Of a stretch of DNA of 64,000 nt, positions 1 to 8,260 are shown piece after piece; within the stretch, counting starts at the first letter, position 1; the number at the start of each line of letters is the position of its first letter. The notes beneath the pieces were generated by a model that saw only the letters and a list, made by a program, of their open reading frames with translations, did no database searches and had not been told where the DNA came from. Source of the stretch: Fodinibacter sp963834965 (GTDB lineage: Bacteria; Actinomycetota; Actinomycetes; Actinomycetales; Dermatophilaceae); contig CAWIEI010000006.1 in assembly GCA_963834965.1 (NCBI GenBank), positions 124,001-188,000 of the forward strand, in the 5' to 3' direction. A program made the position numbers and the translations under genes.

Positions 1-1603
1 GCGCGCGGTCGGGGCGCGCCGACACGTCGATGTCGACGAGGCGCGCGATGCTGCGCTCGACGTCGGGGCGAGGGAAGAGGACGAGGTGCTCGGCCTGCTC
101 GGCGAGCCGGCGCAGCAGTCGGTCGCGGAACCACAGGTGCTCGCGCTGGTCGGCCGCGCCGAAGCCGGCGCGGGTCAGGGTTCCGTCGGCCTCGCGCGAG
201 GCGACCATCGCCTGGGGGTCCGGGGCGAGGGTCAGCACGACCGGGATGCCGAGCTCGGCCGCCACCTCGGCGGCCACCATCGACCCGACGTCGGCCATCC
301 GCAGGTGCAGGACATCGACCTGGCCGGCCGCACGCAGGACGCGCCGGATGCCGCGCCGCGCCTCGACCCGCCGAGGCCACGCCGTCGACATGCCGGTGGA
401 GTGCCCCCGGAGCGGGACCCGCGCGTAGAGGTGGCCCGCGGGCGAGAGGTCGTCTGCCAGCGAGTCCCCCGCCCTTGCGTGCCCGGCGCCTGCGGTCGCC
501 GTGGTGGTGGCCGCCGCAGTTGCTCCCCCGGTCATCGAGCTGACCGCAGACACCCCGCCCCAGCCTCCCGAGACGGTGATGACCCGGTGGACCCGGCTCC
601 CCTGCCGCAGCAGCGCGTCACCGAGGTGCACGAGCAGGGTGGCGATGCCGCCGGTGTCGCCCTGGCCCGAGTGGCGCAGGGTGCCGTCGACATCGCCGTG
701 GAGGAAGAGCTGGGCCACGGTGAGGCCGTCGAACACCACCGGAGGCCGGACGTGGGCGATCCCGTCAGACAGTGCGAGCGTGGCGATCTGCGCGAGCGAT
801 CCGGCGGATGCGGTCGAGCGAGCCCGGCCGATCGGGACTGTCGAGTCGGTCCCGCCGGTCGGGCTCGTCGGGTCGGTCGGGCCAGTCGGGTCGGTCGGGC
901 CAGTCGGGTCGGTCGGGCTCGTCGGGTCGGTCGGGCTCGTCGGGTCGGCCGACCCGGCGACTGTGTCGAGAACGGCTCGCGCTGCCGCAGCGTCCGGAGC
1001 GACACGGCATCCAGAGTCGGCGAGGAGGTCGCCCAGGGCAGCCAGCGCCGCCGCCCGCACCACCGCCGCCTCGCCCCCGTCGCCCGCGACGCACGTGAGC
1101 CGCCGAAGTGCCGCAGGCGACGGCGCGAGCCCCACTGTCTCCACCAGCCGAGCCCGAGCTGCGGGGTCGGGCTCGGACGGCAGGGCCGCTACGAGCCCGG
1201 CGTGAACGGCATCCGGCGCCGTGGCGGCCCACCGCTCGAGGGTGCGCTGCGCGAGCATCCCGGCAAAGCCGCCCTGCGCTGTGCGCGCGACCAGGGGCGC
1301 GATGCCGGCGGGTTGCGGTGGCACGTCGCCGAGCGCCTCGACCGCGTGCTCGGCCACGTGGACCCGGTCGTCAGCGAGCAGCTCGACGAGGTGACCGGCC
1401 GCCTGGGTGCCACCGTGGGCTCCGAGGGCTCGCGTGGCGGCGATCGCGGTGATCGGGTCGGGGTCGGCGGTGGCGGTGACGAGCTGGTCGATCGCGCCCG
1501 CAGCGGCACCCCGCGCGGCGTCCTCGAGCCGCTCGCCGGCCCGCAACCCCTCCAGGATGGTGCCGGACACCCTGACGGCCGCGAGGGCGGCGTCGACGTC
1601 CAT
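1..1603 (-). CDS. Glycosyltransferase with N-terminal HEAT-like repeats (3' end cut by window)
   Basis: Reading from ATG at 1603, the frame stays open to the window edge, so at least 534 residues are present and the C-terminus is missing. A TAG stop lies four codons upstream in the same frame, which fixes this ATG as the first possible start. Residues about 1-215 are Ala/Leu-rich helical repeats resembling HEAT/armadillo units (for example ALGAHGGTQAAGHLVELL). A Pro-Thr-Asp linker of about 30 residues follows. The rest resembles the N-terminal half of a GT4/sucrose-phosphate-synthase-like GT-B enzyme, with the glycine-rich GDTGGIATLLVHLGDALL segment and LHLRMADVGSMVAAEVA. The donor and acceptor are unknown, and the nucleotide-sugar-binding C-terminal domain is off the window. 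The gene is alone here, divergent from the next CDS. The family is fairly sure; the substrate is not. Confidence 0.8.
   Translation of the reverse strand, partial: MDVDAALAAVRVSGTILEGLRAGERLEDAARGAAAGAIDQLVTATADPDPITAIAATRALGAHGGTQAAGHLVELLADDRVHVAEHAVEALGDVPPQPAGIAPLVARTAQGGFAGMLAQRTLERWAATAPDAVHAGLVAALPSEPDPAARARLVETVGLAPSPAALRRLTCVAGDGGEAAVVRAAALAALGDLLADSGCRVAPDAAAARAVLDTVAGSADPTSPTDPTSPTDPTGPTDPTGPTDPTSPTGGTDSTVPIGRARSTASAGSLAQIATLALSDGIAHVRPPVVFDGLTVAQLFLHGDVDGTLRHSGQGDTGGIATLLVHLGDALLRQGSRVHRVITVSGGWGGVSAVSSMTGGATAAATTTATAGAGHARAGDSLADDLSPAGHLYARVPLRGHSTGMSTAWPRRVEARRGIRRVLRAAGQVDVLHLRMADVGSMVAAEVAAELGIPVVLTLAPDPQAMVASREADGTLTRAGFGAADQREHLWFRDRLLRRLAEQAEHLVLFPRPDVERSIARLVDIDVSARPDRA
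857..946. repeat. 18-bp tandem repeat, five copies, coding
   Basis: Five in-frame copies of an 18-bp unit (ggtcggg, then ccagtc or ctcgtc, then gggtc) encode the Pro-Thr-Asp/Gly/Ser linker between the HEAT-like region and the glycosyltransferase domain of the gene on the minus strand. The copies differ only at two or three bases, so copy number may vary between strains. Confidence 0.85.
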
Positions 1604-1771
1604 GCCGCGACCCTAAGCGAGCAGCGCCACGACGCCTCATCCGTCGCCGTCTACGCCCCGGCACTGTCGAACGTTGCCGTCCGGCGCCGCGCAGGACGGT
1701 GGGTCGTTGCCCGTTTCGCAGGACCGAAACCCCATGGACCGGGGCGTGTCGGCGGTGCTGCACTGTTCGGC

Positions 1772-2581
1772 GTGCCGTCCCCCACCCCCGACCGCTTCCG
1801 CGGCCTCGCGCGCTCGTCGCCGTGGCGGTGGCGCACGCTCGCGTTCGACCTGCACCGCCGACCGCTGCACGGGCCCGACCACACGGTGAGCGCGGTCGTC
1901 GAGCGAGGGGTGGGGGTGCAGGTACGGCTCGCCGACGGCGGGCAGCACCGGCAGGACGCCCACCGCAGCTCGGTCGGCCGGGTCGAGGACGGCCCCGAAC
2001 GCCCGGGCATGACGGAGCTTCCCTTCGCCTGGGAGGTGCCGGCGGTGGTCGACGGAGACGGGTTCGTCGCACGCCGGCCGCCGGTCCGCCGCACCAGTGA
2101 CGACCCGATGTGGCAGGACTACCAGTTCGTGGCGATGCTCGACCCGGTCGAGCTGGCCGACGGCCAGTGGCGCTTCGGGGCGTCGGACTCCGACGCGGAT
2201 GCCGTGGCGGCCGTGGCGGCCGTGGCGGCCGTGGCGGACGATGTGCCGCCCCCGGCGCTCGACGTGTACCGCCTCGACGCGCTGGTGCGGGGCGGTCGCG
2301 AGACCTGGTGGGCCGAGGTGTCCCCGCGCCCGGAGTACGAGCCGCGGTGCTCGTGCTGCCCGCTGCTCTTCGGGGAGGTCAGCGAGGACCTGGAGGCCCA
2401 CGCCGGCGGCCCCACAATGCGGGACCGGAAGCCGTGGGTCACCTACGCCACGCGCTATCTGGTCGCCCTCGACGTCGGAACCGGCATCTGCGTGCACGTC
2501 GAGCACCTCGACGGTGACCATGCCGGCCGCGGCTTCTCGGTGGACATCCGCGCTGTCGACGGTGGTGTCGACGAGGAGTGA
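1772..2581 (+). CDS. Conserved actinobacterial protein of unknown function
   Basis: The protein is 269 residues from the GTG at 1772. No strong Shine-Dalgarno is visible, and a shorter start at ATG 2009 (190 residues) cannot be excluded. I prefer the longer form because PTPDRFRGLARSSPWRWRTL followed by a beta-rich segment looks like the N-terminus of a recurrent actinobacterial family. A cysteine pair motif (RCSCCPLLFGE) lies at about residue 193, and a VTYATRYLVALDVGTGICV segment near the end. A run of Ala-Val-Ala (residues about 144-155) is encoded by a 9-bp tandem repeat. There is no signal peptide, membrane segment or recognisable catalytic motif. The gene is divergent from the glycosyltransferase. 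The function is unknown; that it is coding is reasonably sure. Confidence 0.65.
   Translation: MPSPTPDRFRGLARSSPWRWRTLAFDLHRRPLHGPDHTVSAVVERGVGVQVRLADGGQHRQDAHRSSVGRVEDGPERPGMTELPFAWEVPAVVDGDGFVARRPPVRRTSDDPMWQDYQFVAMLDPVELADGQWRFGASDSDADAVAAVAAVAAVADDVPPPALDVYRLDALVRGGRETWWAEVSPRPEYEPRCSCCPLLFGEVSEDLEAHAGGPTMRDRKPWVTYATRYLVALDVGTGICVHVEHLDGDHAGRGFSVDIRAVDGGVDEE
2201..2236. repeat. 9-bp tandem repeat, four copies, coding
   Basis: Four perfect copies of gccgtggcg sit inside the preceding CDS. They keep the frame and encode an Ala/Val run, so any copy-number change would be in frame. Confidence 0.85.
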
Positions 2582-2675
2582 CGGGCCAGGACAGGCTCGG
2601 TCGCGCAGCAGTGGCAGCGGCGGAGGTCCGTCTCCGAGGACTGCGCGCTCGGCCGCACTGGGACCACGGCTGGAT

Positions 2676-2800
2676 GCCGCCGGTCCGGCTGTGCACAGCT
2701 GGGCTCACCCGCCACCCGGATCTGCGCTCACCATCTCGAGCGGCCTGGACGTCGAGGGCTCGCTCGGTCTCTCGGCCGCCGGTCCGGCTGCGCTCAGCTG
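2676..2800. repeat. Non-coding 2582-2972 with an imperfect direct repeat
   Basis: The 391-bp stretch between the two plus-strand genes has no convincing gene. It holds two 26-bp copies (2676-2701 and 2775-2800, 99 bp apart) that start gccgccggtccggctg and end cagctg, differing at two bases. The last 60 bp before the HNH gene are unusually A/T-rich for this window and contain the promoter described separately. Confidence 0.55.
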
Positions 2801-2913
2801 AGTGCCGCTTCCGGTCGACGGCCCGACGTCGTCACGTGGGAGTGGACGAGCTCAGGCTCCACCCTGTCCGGCGCAGGACCCAAATCCGTTCCATTGCACC
2901 CAAACCCGCTCTT

Positions 2914-2950
2914 TCGAACACTTGTGCGAATCGCTCTGAGCGACTAGAAT
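2914..2950 (+). promoter_or_regulatory. Promoter overlapped by a LexA/SOS-like box
   Basis: A near-palindrome, TCGAACACTTGTGCGA (2914-2929), differs by one base from the actinobacterial LexA consensus TCGAAC-N4-GTTCGA. It overlaps a -35 element TTGTGC (2922-2927), which is 17 bp from a -10 TAGAAT (2945-2950). A bound repressor would block this promoter. A purine-rich Shine-Dalgarno (ggggaggggga) follows just before the ATG at 2973. LexA control is inferred from the site only. Confidence 0.6.
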
Positions 2951-2972
2951 CGAATCAAGGGGAGGGGGAGAC

Positions 2973-5051
2973 ATGACCGCAGTTGCGCAGTTCGGCGAGG
3001 CGTTGGCCGACGAGCGCACGGCTCCGTCCAGTTCTGCTGGTGGTCGGGTCCACGAGGTGGTGCTGACCGGTGCAGCCCGGCTCGCGACCGCGCTCACCGA
3101 CGGTGGCGGCCCCAGCGACCGCGGCGAGTGGCTGTCTGTGGTGGGCAGCTGCCAAGGGTTGATCAACACGCTGACCGCGGTGCAGGACGCCGCTCTGGCC
3201 GAGGCGGCACGGCGCGAGAGCGACTGGTGCGAGGACGGCACCCTGGGCGAGACCGTCCACGCGCATGGCCGGATCACGCTTGACGCTGCCGACCTGGCCG
3301 CGCCGCTGCTCGGTGCGTCGCACCCGCAGGCGCAGCGTCGGGTCGAGCTGGCGGTCCGCCTGGCCGCCGACCGGGCGCCTGGCCCGGCGGAGCTCCGTGA
3401 TCTCCCCGAAGCCAGCGGCCTACATGGGTTGCATGCGGCGATGGCGCAGGGTCGCCTCGACGGCTACCGAGCCGGGATCGTCTCGTTCGAGCTCGAGATC
3501 GCGCCCGCAGGCGTCGCCGAGGCGGTCGTCGCCGCTCTCGACCCGCACCTGGGCGACGACTCCTCCAAACTGCGCCAGCGCACCCGGGTGCTGCTCTCAC
3601 GCATCTCTTCCGACCTGGTCCGTGAGCGCGCCCAGAAAGCGCGGGCGAACACTGGGCTGCGCCGGTGGGTGGCCGAACCCGGGGTGGATGAGTGGCACGG
3701 CACCTTCCCCAGCGAGGACGCCGCCACCGCGTGGGCCGCCATCGACAAGCTGGCCCACGACCTGGTCGCCGCCGGCACCTGCACCAACATCGAACAAGCC
3801 CGCGGCAAAGCCCTCACCGACCTGGTCACCGGCAACGCCACCATCGACGTGCAGGTCGTGCTCACCGTGCCCGCCGACTGCCTGCCGACGAGTGCGGCCG
3901 CGTCAGAGAAGGAGAGGCCCAATGAGACCACTCCGGCTCCGACCTCGGCGCCGGCCACCGATGAGGGTGCGCCCACCCGCGCTGGGCAGGATCCGACCCA
4001 GACGCGGGCTTCCAGCGGCGGCGAGCATGCTCGAGCTGCGGAAGGTCCATCGGCGTCGCGGGCTAGGGGCGACGTCGCGTCCGCTGGCGCTGCGAAGGAT
4101 CCGACCTCGTCGCCTGTTACTGACCGGACGAACTCCGGTCCCCGGAACCGGGTCACCGGCGGCAGCGACCGGGTCCCCACGGCGTTTCCGGGCGAAGCAT
4201 CGGTGGTCGGCCCGACGTCCTCCGCCACGGCACTGTCGGGCGGAAGCGACGACGCTCTGCTGCAGGTGCAGGGCGCCAGACCCTCGGAACCGTTGCTGGT
4301 GCATCGCGCGTGGCTGCGCGACCACCTGGCCAAGCAACCACCACGACCCAAGCGCGGACGCGCCAAGGTCACCCCCCTGTTCGTGCCCTGCGACCCGCTC
4401 ACCGGCGCCCGCCTCGACCCACACGACCACCTCGCCACCGACGCCTACCGCCCCAGCGCCGAGCTCACCGCGCTCGTCAGGGCCCGCGACGGCCGCTGCC
4501 GCTTCCCCGGCTGCTGCGTCGCCGCCCGGTTCTGCGACCTCGACCACGTGCGACCGTGGCCGGCCGGACGCACCGCTGCGCGCAACCTGCTGACCCTGTG
4601 CCGACGCCACCACCGCATCAAACAACGCCCCGGCTGGCGCGTGCGCTTGGCAGCCGACGGCACCGCCACCTGGACCGACCCCACGGGCCGGGTCCGCACC
4701 ACCGCACCTCTCGATTCCCTGCAGGCCCTGGTCCTCGCACCAGAGCCCACCGACGCCTGCGACACACCCACTGCCGGCACCACCACCGACACGTCTTCCA
4801 GCAATGCCGCGACCATGGGCACGAAGCACGGCCTCGGCCGCGCAACCAGCACCACGACTCCCAGCACGCCCAGGTCGAGCTGGAGCGTGCTCGAGACCAT
4901 CCTCGAAGTCCGCGCGGAGCACACCCAGGCAGCCGGTGACAACTGGTTCGGTGGATCCGCGCACCGGCGCTGCACCTCCACCGCAGACCTGCGAGCCGGC
5001 GCCGGCAGACGACGAGCACACGCAGCCTTCCCTGACCGGCCGCCCTTCTGA
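2973..5051 (+). CDS. DUF222 / 13E12-repeat HNH endonuclease
   Basis: This 692-residue protein belongs to the actinobacterial 13E12/REP family. Residues about 40-300 are the helical DUF222 region. Residues about 305-430 are a low-complexity Thr/Ala/Ser/Gly linker. An HNH nuclease domain lies at about 506-556, with zinc-type cysteines in DGRCRFPGC, the DLDH core (His525) and the LCRRHHRIK ending (His546-His547). The tail after residue 560 is long and Thr/Ser-rich. The HNH domain should cut DNA, but the biological role of the family is not established. The start has a strong Shine-Dalgarno, and the promoter carries a LexA-like box, which suggests DNA-damage control. The gene contains none of the GGATGCC heptamers common elsewhere in the window, consistent with recent arrival. 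Confidence 0.9.
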   Translation: MTAVAQFGEALADERTAPSSSAGGRVHEVVLTGAARLATALTDGGGPSDRGEWLSVVGSCQGLINTLTAVQDAALAEAARRESDWCEDGTLGETVHAHGRITLDAADLAAPLLGASHPQAQRRVELAVRLAADRAPGPAELRDLPEASGLHGLHAAMAQGRLDGYRAGIVSFELEIAPAGVAEAVVAALDPHLGDDSSKLRQRTRVLLSRISSDLVRERAQKARANTGLRRWVAEPGVDEWHGTFPSEDAATAWAAIDKLAHDLVAAGTCTNIEQARGKALTDLVTGNATIDVQVVLTVPADCLPTSAAASEKERPNETTPAPTSAPATDEGAPTRAGQDPTQTRASSGGEHARAAEGPSASRARGDVASAGAAKDPTSSPVTDRTNSGPRNRVTGGSDRVPTAFPGEASVVGPTSSATALSGGSDDALLQVQGARPSEPLLVHRAWLRDHLAKQPPRPKRGRAKVTPLFVPCDPLTGARLDPHDHLATDAYRPSAELTALVRARDGRCRFPGCCVAARFCDLDHVRPWPAGRTAARNLLTLCRRHHRIKQRPGWRVRLAADGTATWTDPTGRVRTTAPLDSLQALVLAPEPTDACDTPTAGTTTDTSSSNAATMGTKHGLGRATSTTTPSTPRSSWSVLETILEVRAEHTQAAGDNWFGGSAHRRCTSTADLRAGAGRRRAHAAFPDRPPF

Positions 5052-5196
5052 CCGACTCCCCCACGCTTCGGACGAGAGATCAGCCCGGCGACTCCGCGCA
5101 CCGATGAGCGTGGGGGGTGCTCTGGCTGACATCGACGCCCCGCGACGCGCTGGTGTCACGTCGGGTCGACCAGCGCGCCGTGGGACCTCGACGGGT

Positions 5197-6312
5197 CTAC
5201 GGGGCTGCGTCGGTGAGCTGCCCCGCCGAGTCGGTGCCCGACTCCGCAGCATCCCCGGCGGATGGCGGCTTCGCGAACGGCCAGAGCTGGAAGTAGTCGC
5301 CGTAGAAGGCAAGGAACGGAAAGGTGACGGCCAGCAGCGCGTTCGCCAGCCAGAGCTCGGCGTCGAAGGTCGCCGGACCCGACGGCAGGTCGCCGGTCAC
5401 CAGCGGCATGACGGCCCGGTACAGCAGTGCCAGCACCGTGCCCACCACCAGGGCGGTCACGGCGCTGAGCACACCCTTGACCGGCTGCGTCCGGCCCGCG
5501 AACACCGAGTGCTGCAGCATGTTGAGCAGCACCACCGATCCGAAGATGAACGGCACCGGCACCGTCACGAGGAAGTCCGGCGGCGTCATCCCGAACGTGC
5601 GGGTGCCGAGGTAGTAGAGCACCACCCCGACCACCAGGCACAGCGCGGTCCACACCAGCCCGAGCACCGGCTGCTTCATCAGGCCCGCCGAACGGGTCAG
5701 CGGCCACAGGTCGAGGTGCAGGGTCAGGAACATCACAGCCAGCGCAGTCACGGCGACGACGGTGGCGTCCCAGGCGTTGAACAGGCCGGTCGGGTCGAGC
5801 GACGCCACGTAGACGGGGGCGCCCTTGAGCCACGCGTAGTCGAAGAACACCTCGAACAGGACCGCAGCCATCACGTAGATGCCCACCAGCAGGGCGATGC
5901 CGGCCATGAGCTTGTTCTTGATCAGTGAGAACGGCCAGCCGCCCCAGACGATCGTCATGAAGAACGCGACGACGACCGAGAGGATCGTGGCCTGCGCCAG
6001 CATCGGCACCGGCGGCCCGACCGAGCCGCCGATCGTCACCCACAACACGAAGGCCACCACCGCCGCGACGGCCGCGGTCAGCGCCAGGTAGGCCACCCCG
6101 CGCACCGGCTGACCCAGCTTCGCCAGGGGTGCGGGGTGCTCGCCGTGCCAGAAGGCGCCGACGATGATCGCGAACGGGATGGCACACATCATCGTGAACG
6201 CCACCCAGCCACCGAACGTCGCCGCGGACAGCGGAGCGATGAACAGCAGCGCGAGCACGATCACCAGGGCCGTGGTGGCGATGCCGAGCCACGGCTGCTT
6301 GCGGACGGACAT
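5197..6312 (-). CDS. Polytopic membrane protein of unknown function
   Basis: The protein is 371 residues with about ten hydrophobic segments spread over residues 8-350. A short, basic N-terminus (MSVRKQPW) suggests an inside orientation, and the tail is hydrophilic and acidic. The start is supported by a Shine-Dalgarno, aaagaggt, seven bases upstream. Conserved-looking polar or aromatic motifs include FWHGEHPAP, FMTIVWGGWPFSLI and LAFYGDYFQLWPF, but I recognise no transporter or enzyme family. No partner gene sits beside it: HNH lies downstream on the other strand and the pentapeptide gene upstream. It is certainly a membrane protein; what it transports or senses is not known. Confidence 0.8.
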   Translation of the reverse strand: MSVRKQPWLGIATTALVIVLALLFIAPLSAATFGGWVAFTMMCAIPFAIIVGAFWHGEHPAPLAKLGQPVRGVAYLALTAAVAAVVAFVLWVTIGGSVGPPVPMLAQATILSVVVAFFMTIVWGGWPFSLIKNKLMAGIALLVGIYVMAAVLFEVFFDYAWLKGAPVYVASLDPTGLFNAWDATVVAVTALAVMFLTLHLDLWPLTRSAGLMKQPVLGLVWTALCLVVGVVLYYLGTRTFGMTPPDFLVTVPVPFIFGSVVLLNMLQHSVFAGRTQPVKGVLSAVTALVVGTVLALLYRAVMPLVTGDLPSGPATFDAELWLANALLAVTFPFLAFYGDYFQLWPFAKPPSAGDAAESGTDSAGQLTDAAP

Positions 6313-6455
6313 GCGGACCTCTTTCGGTGGGGGCGCCGCCGCGCCCCGAGGTGCTCGACGCTAGGCGCGCACCGACGCGCACCGACCCCACGTGCCGCAC
6401 CGCGGAACGACCGCCGGCCGACCGAACCCACCCGTGCCGGATGCCGGTCTCGACG

Positions 6456-7076
6456 TCAGGGCTCGACCACCAGTCCCATCGCGGCCAGCAGGCCGGCGGC
6501 ACCCGATGCCTCCACCCGCAGCCCGCGCACCCGGTTCTCGGACGGGTCGAACGCATAGCCCAGCGCCCCGATCAGGCTCGCCCCGCGCAGGTCGGTGCCC
6601 ACGAACACGGCGCCCGAGAGGTCCGACCCACCGAAGTCGACCCGCTGCGCGTCGGCCCCGCCGAAGTCGGCCTCGCGCAGCGAGCACCCGACCAGCCGCG
6701 AGCCCGCGATCGCACCCTCCTGGAACGAGGCGAGGTCGAGCCGGCACCGCTCGAAGTCCCAGGGCCGCGCCGACAGGGTCGCCTCCCCCGCGCGCGTCCA
6801 GATCACGGCCAGCGCGGTGCACTCCACGAACGTGCAGTCGACGAACCGTGACCCCGACAGGTCGACCCGGTTGAGGTTGCAGCCCACGAACTCGCAGTCG
6901 GTGAACGTGCAGTCGCGCAGCACCGCCCCCTCGAGCACGGCCCGCTCGAACCGGCACGCCTCGAGCTCGACCCCGTCGAGTACCTCGCCCGGCTCCAGCC
7001 CCTCGGGAACCGTCAGGTCGACCGCGTACCCACCGCTGCCGGCGAGCCGCTCCAGCAGGGATGCCGTGCCGGTCAC
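6456..7076 (-). CDS. Pentapeptide-repeat protein
   Basis: This 206-residue protein is built from A(D/N)LXX-type pentapeptides across residues about 35-185 (for example CRFERAVLEGAVL, CNLNRVDLSGSRF, LREADFGGADAQRVDFGG). They are expected to fold as a right-handed quadrilateral beta helix. The C-terminal segment, from FDPSENRVRG to the end, resembles the tail of Qnr/MfpA-like pentapeptide proteins, which mimic DNA and protect DNA gyrase from fluoroquinolones. That role is only inference here. The GTG start overlaps the rpe stop by four bases (GTGA), so it is probably the last gene of the priA-to-rpe operon. Confidence 0.88.
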   Translation of the reverse strand: MTGTASLLERLAGSGGYAVDLTVPEGLEPGEVLDGVELEACRFERAVLEGAVLRDCTFTDCEFVGCNLNRVDLSGSRFVDCTFVECTALAVIWTRAGEATLSARPWDFERCRLDLASFQEGAIAGSRLVGCSLREADFGGADAQRVDFGGSDLSGAVFVGTDLRGASLIGALGYAFDPSENRVRGLRVEASGAAGLLAAMGLVVEP

Positions 7077-7741
7077 GGGTGCGCGTGCCGCGCCACGAGC
7101 GCGCGCAGCTCGTCGATGGCGGCGGCGGCGGACTCGGCGCCGTAGACGGCCGACCCGGCCACGAAGACGTCAGCCCCGGCCTCGGCGCACTGCTCGATCG
7201 TGGCTGCCGAGACGCCACCGTCGACCTGGATCCACACCTCGCCCCCGTGCCGGCGCACCGCCTCGCGCACCTCGCGCACCTTGGGCATCTGGTCGGTCAT
7301 GAACGACTGGCCCCCGAACCCGGGCTCGACCGTCATGACGAGCACCATGTCGACCTCGGGCAGCAGGTCGGCGTACGGTGCGAACGGGGTGCCCGGCTTG
7401 ACGGCGAAGGCGGCCCGGGCACCCGCGGCGCGGATCGCGCGCGCCGTGCCCACGGCATCCGACACGGCCTCGACGTGGAAGGTGACCGACTTGGCGCCGG
7501 CTTCGGCGTAACCCGGGGCCCAGCGGTCGGGGTCGTCGATCATCAGGTGGCAGTCGATGGGGACGGGCGACACCTTGAGCAGCGCCTCGACCACCGGTAG
7601 CCCGAGGGTGAGGTTGGGCACGAAGTGGTTGTCCATGACGTCGACGTGCGCCCAGTCGGCGGTCGAGATGGCGTGGAGCTCGCGCTCGAGGTTGGCGAAG
7701 TCGGCCGACAGGATCGACGGGGAGATCTGCACGCGCGCCAC
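7073..7741 (-). CDS. rpe: Ribulose-phosphate 3-epimerase
   Basis: Rpe interconverts ribulose 5-phosphate and xylulose 5-phosphate in the cytosolic pentose phosphate pathway. The 222-residue TIM barrel shows the hallmark motifs QISPSILSADF near the N-terminus, HVDVMDNHFVPN, DCHLMI, MTVEPGFGGQ and QVDGG, so the metal-binding His and Asp residues are all present. There are three in-frame GTG codons at 7750, 7741 and 7732. I chose 7741 because gaggtgg lies at good spacing. The gene begins one base after the stop of the GNAT gene and overlaps the pentapeptide gene, which indicates one transcript. Confidence 0.95.
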   Translation of the reverse strand: MARVQISPSILSADFANLERELHAISTADWAHVDVMDNHFVPNLTLGLPVVEALLKVSPVPIDCHLMIDDPDRWAPGYAEAGAKSVTFHVEAVSDAVGTARAIRAAGARAAFAVKPGTPFAPYADLLPEVDMVLVMTVEPGFGGQSFMTDQMPKVREVREAVRRHGGEVWIQVDGGVSAATIEQCAEAGADVFVAGSAVYGAESAAAAIDELRALVARHAHP

Positions 7742-7742
7742 C

Positions 7743-8258
7743 CTAGCCACCTCGCACCATCCGCACCTCGACCACGGGCGGGAAGTCGACGGTGAGCTCG
7801 GTTCCGTCGTCGCGGAAGCCGTTGCGGCGGTAGAACGCGGCCGCCCGCTCGTTGCCCCGGGCGCGCCACAGCTGGGCGGGCCGGTCACCGATGGCCCACT
7901 CGAGCAGCGCCTGCCCCAGCCCACTGCCGTGCAGGGACCGGTCGACGTAGAGACCCCACAGCTCGCAGTCGCGCACCGGTGGTACGCCCTCGTTCTCGTG
8001 GGACACCCCGCCGACGCACCAGGCGACCGGACTTCCATCGGGTCGGAACACCGAAATGCGCCGCACGCCCTCGGGTGCTGGTTGGGCGAGCACGCGCCGC
8101 CAGAGGTCGATGCGGTTCTGCAGGCTGTGTTCGTCGAACCACCCCGGTGGCACGAGGTGGCTGTAGCTGTCGACCCACGACTGGTGGTGGAACCGGCCGA
8201 GCGCCTCGGCATCCGCCGGTGTGGGGGCGCGAAAGACCAGGCCGTCCTCGGCGAGCAC
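7743..8258 (-). CDS. GNAT-family N-acetyltransferase
   Basis: The protein is 171 residues. The acetyl-CoA-binding motif A is visible as LYVDRSLHGSGLGQALLEWA (about residues 108-127), and the C-terminal motif B as NERAAAFYRRNGF. The N-terminal part (FRAPTPADAEALGRFHHQSW) is the usual GNAT entry strand and helix. The acceptor substrate cannot be told. It lies two bases after rsmB and one base before rpe, so it is a member of this housekeeping operon. The residues around GSGLGQ fit the R/Q-x-x-G-x-G/A loop, so it should be active. Confidence 0.87.
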   Translation of the reverse strand: MLAEDGLVFRAPTPADAEALGRFHHQSWVDSYSHLVPPGWFDEHSLQNRIDLWRRVLAQPAPEGVRRISVFRPDGSPVAWCVGGVSHENEGVPPVRDCELWGLYVDRSLHGSGLGQALLEWAIGDRPAQLWRARGNERAAAFYRRNGFRDDGTELTVDFPPVVEVRMVRGG

Positions 8259-8260
8259 GC

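Noticed and set aside
857..946. Coding in other frames of the 18-bp repeat
   Set aside because: Several frames are open because of the repeat itself; only the minus-strand glycosyltransferase frame joins two recognisable domains.
86..1771. Long plus-strand open frame over the first 1.7 kb
   Set aside because: It is antisense to the HEAT-glycosyltransferase gene, is rich in Arg/Gly/Pro as shadows are, and only its last third (from about 1772) reads like a protein.
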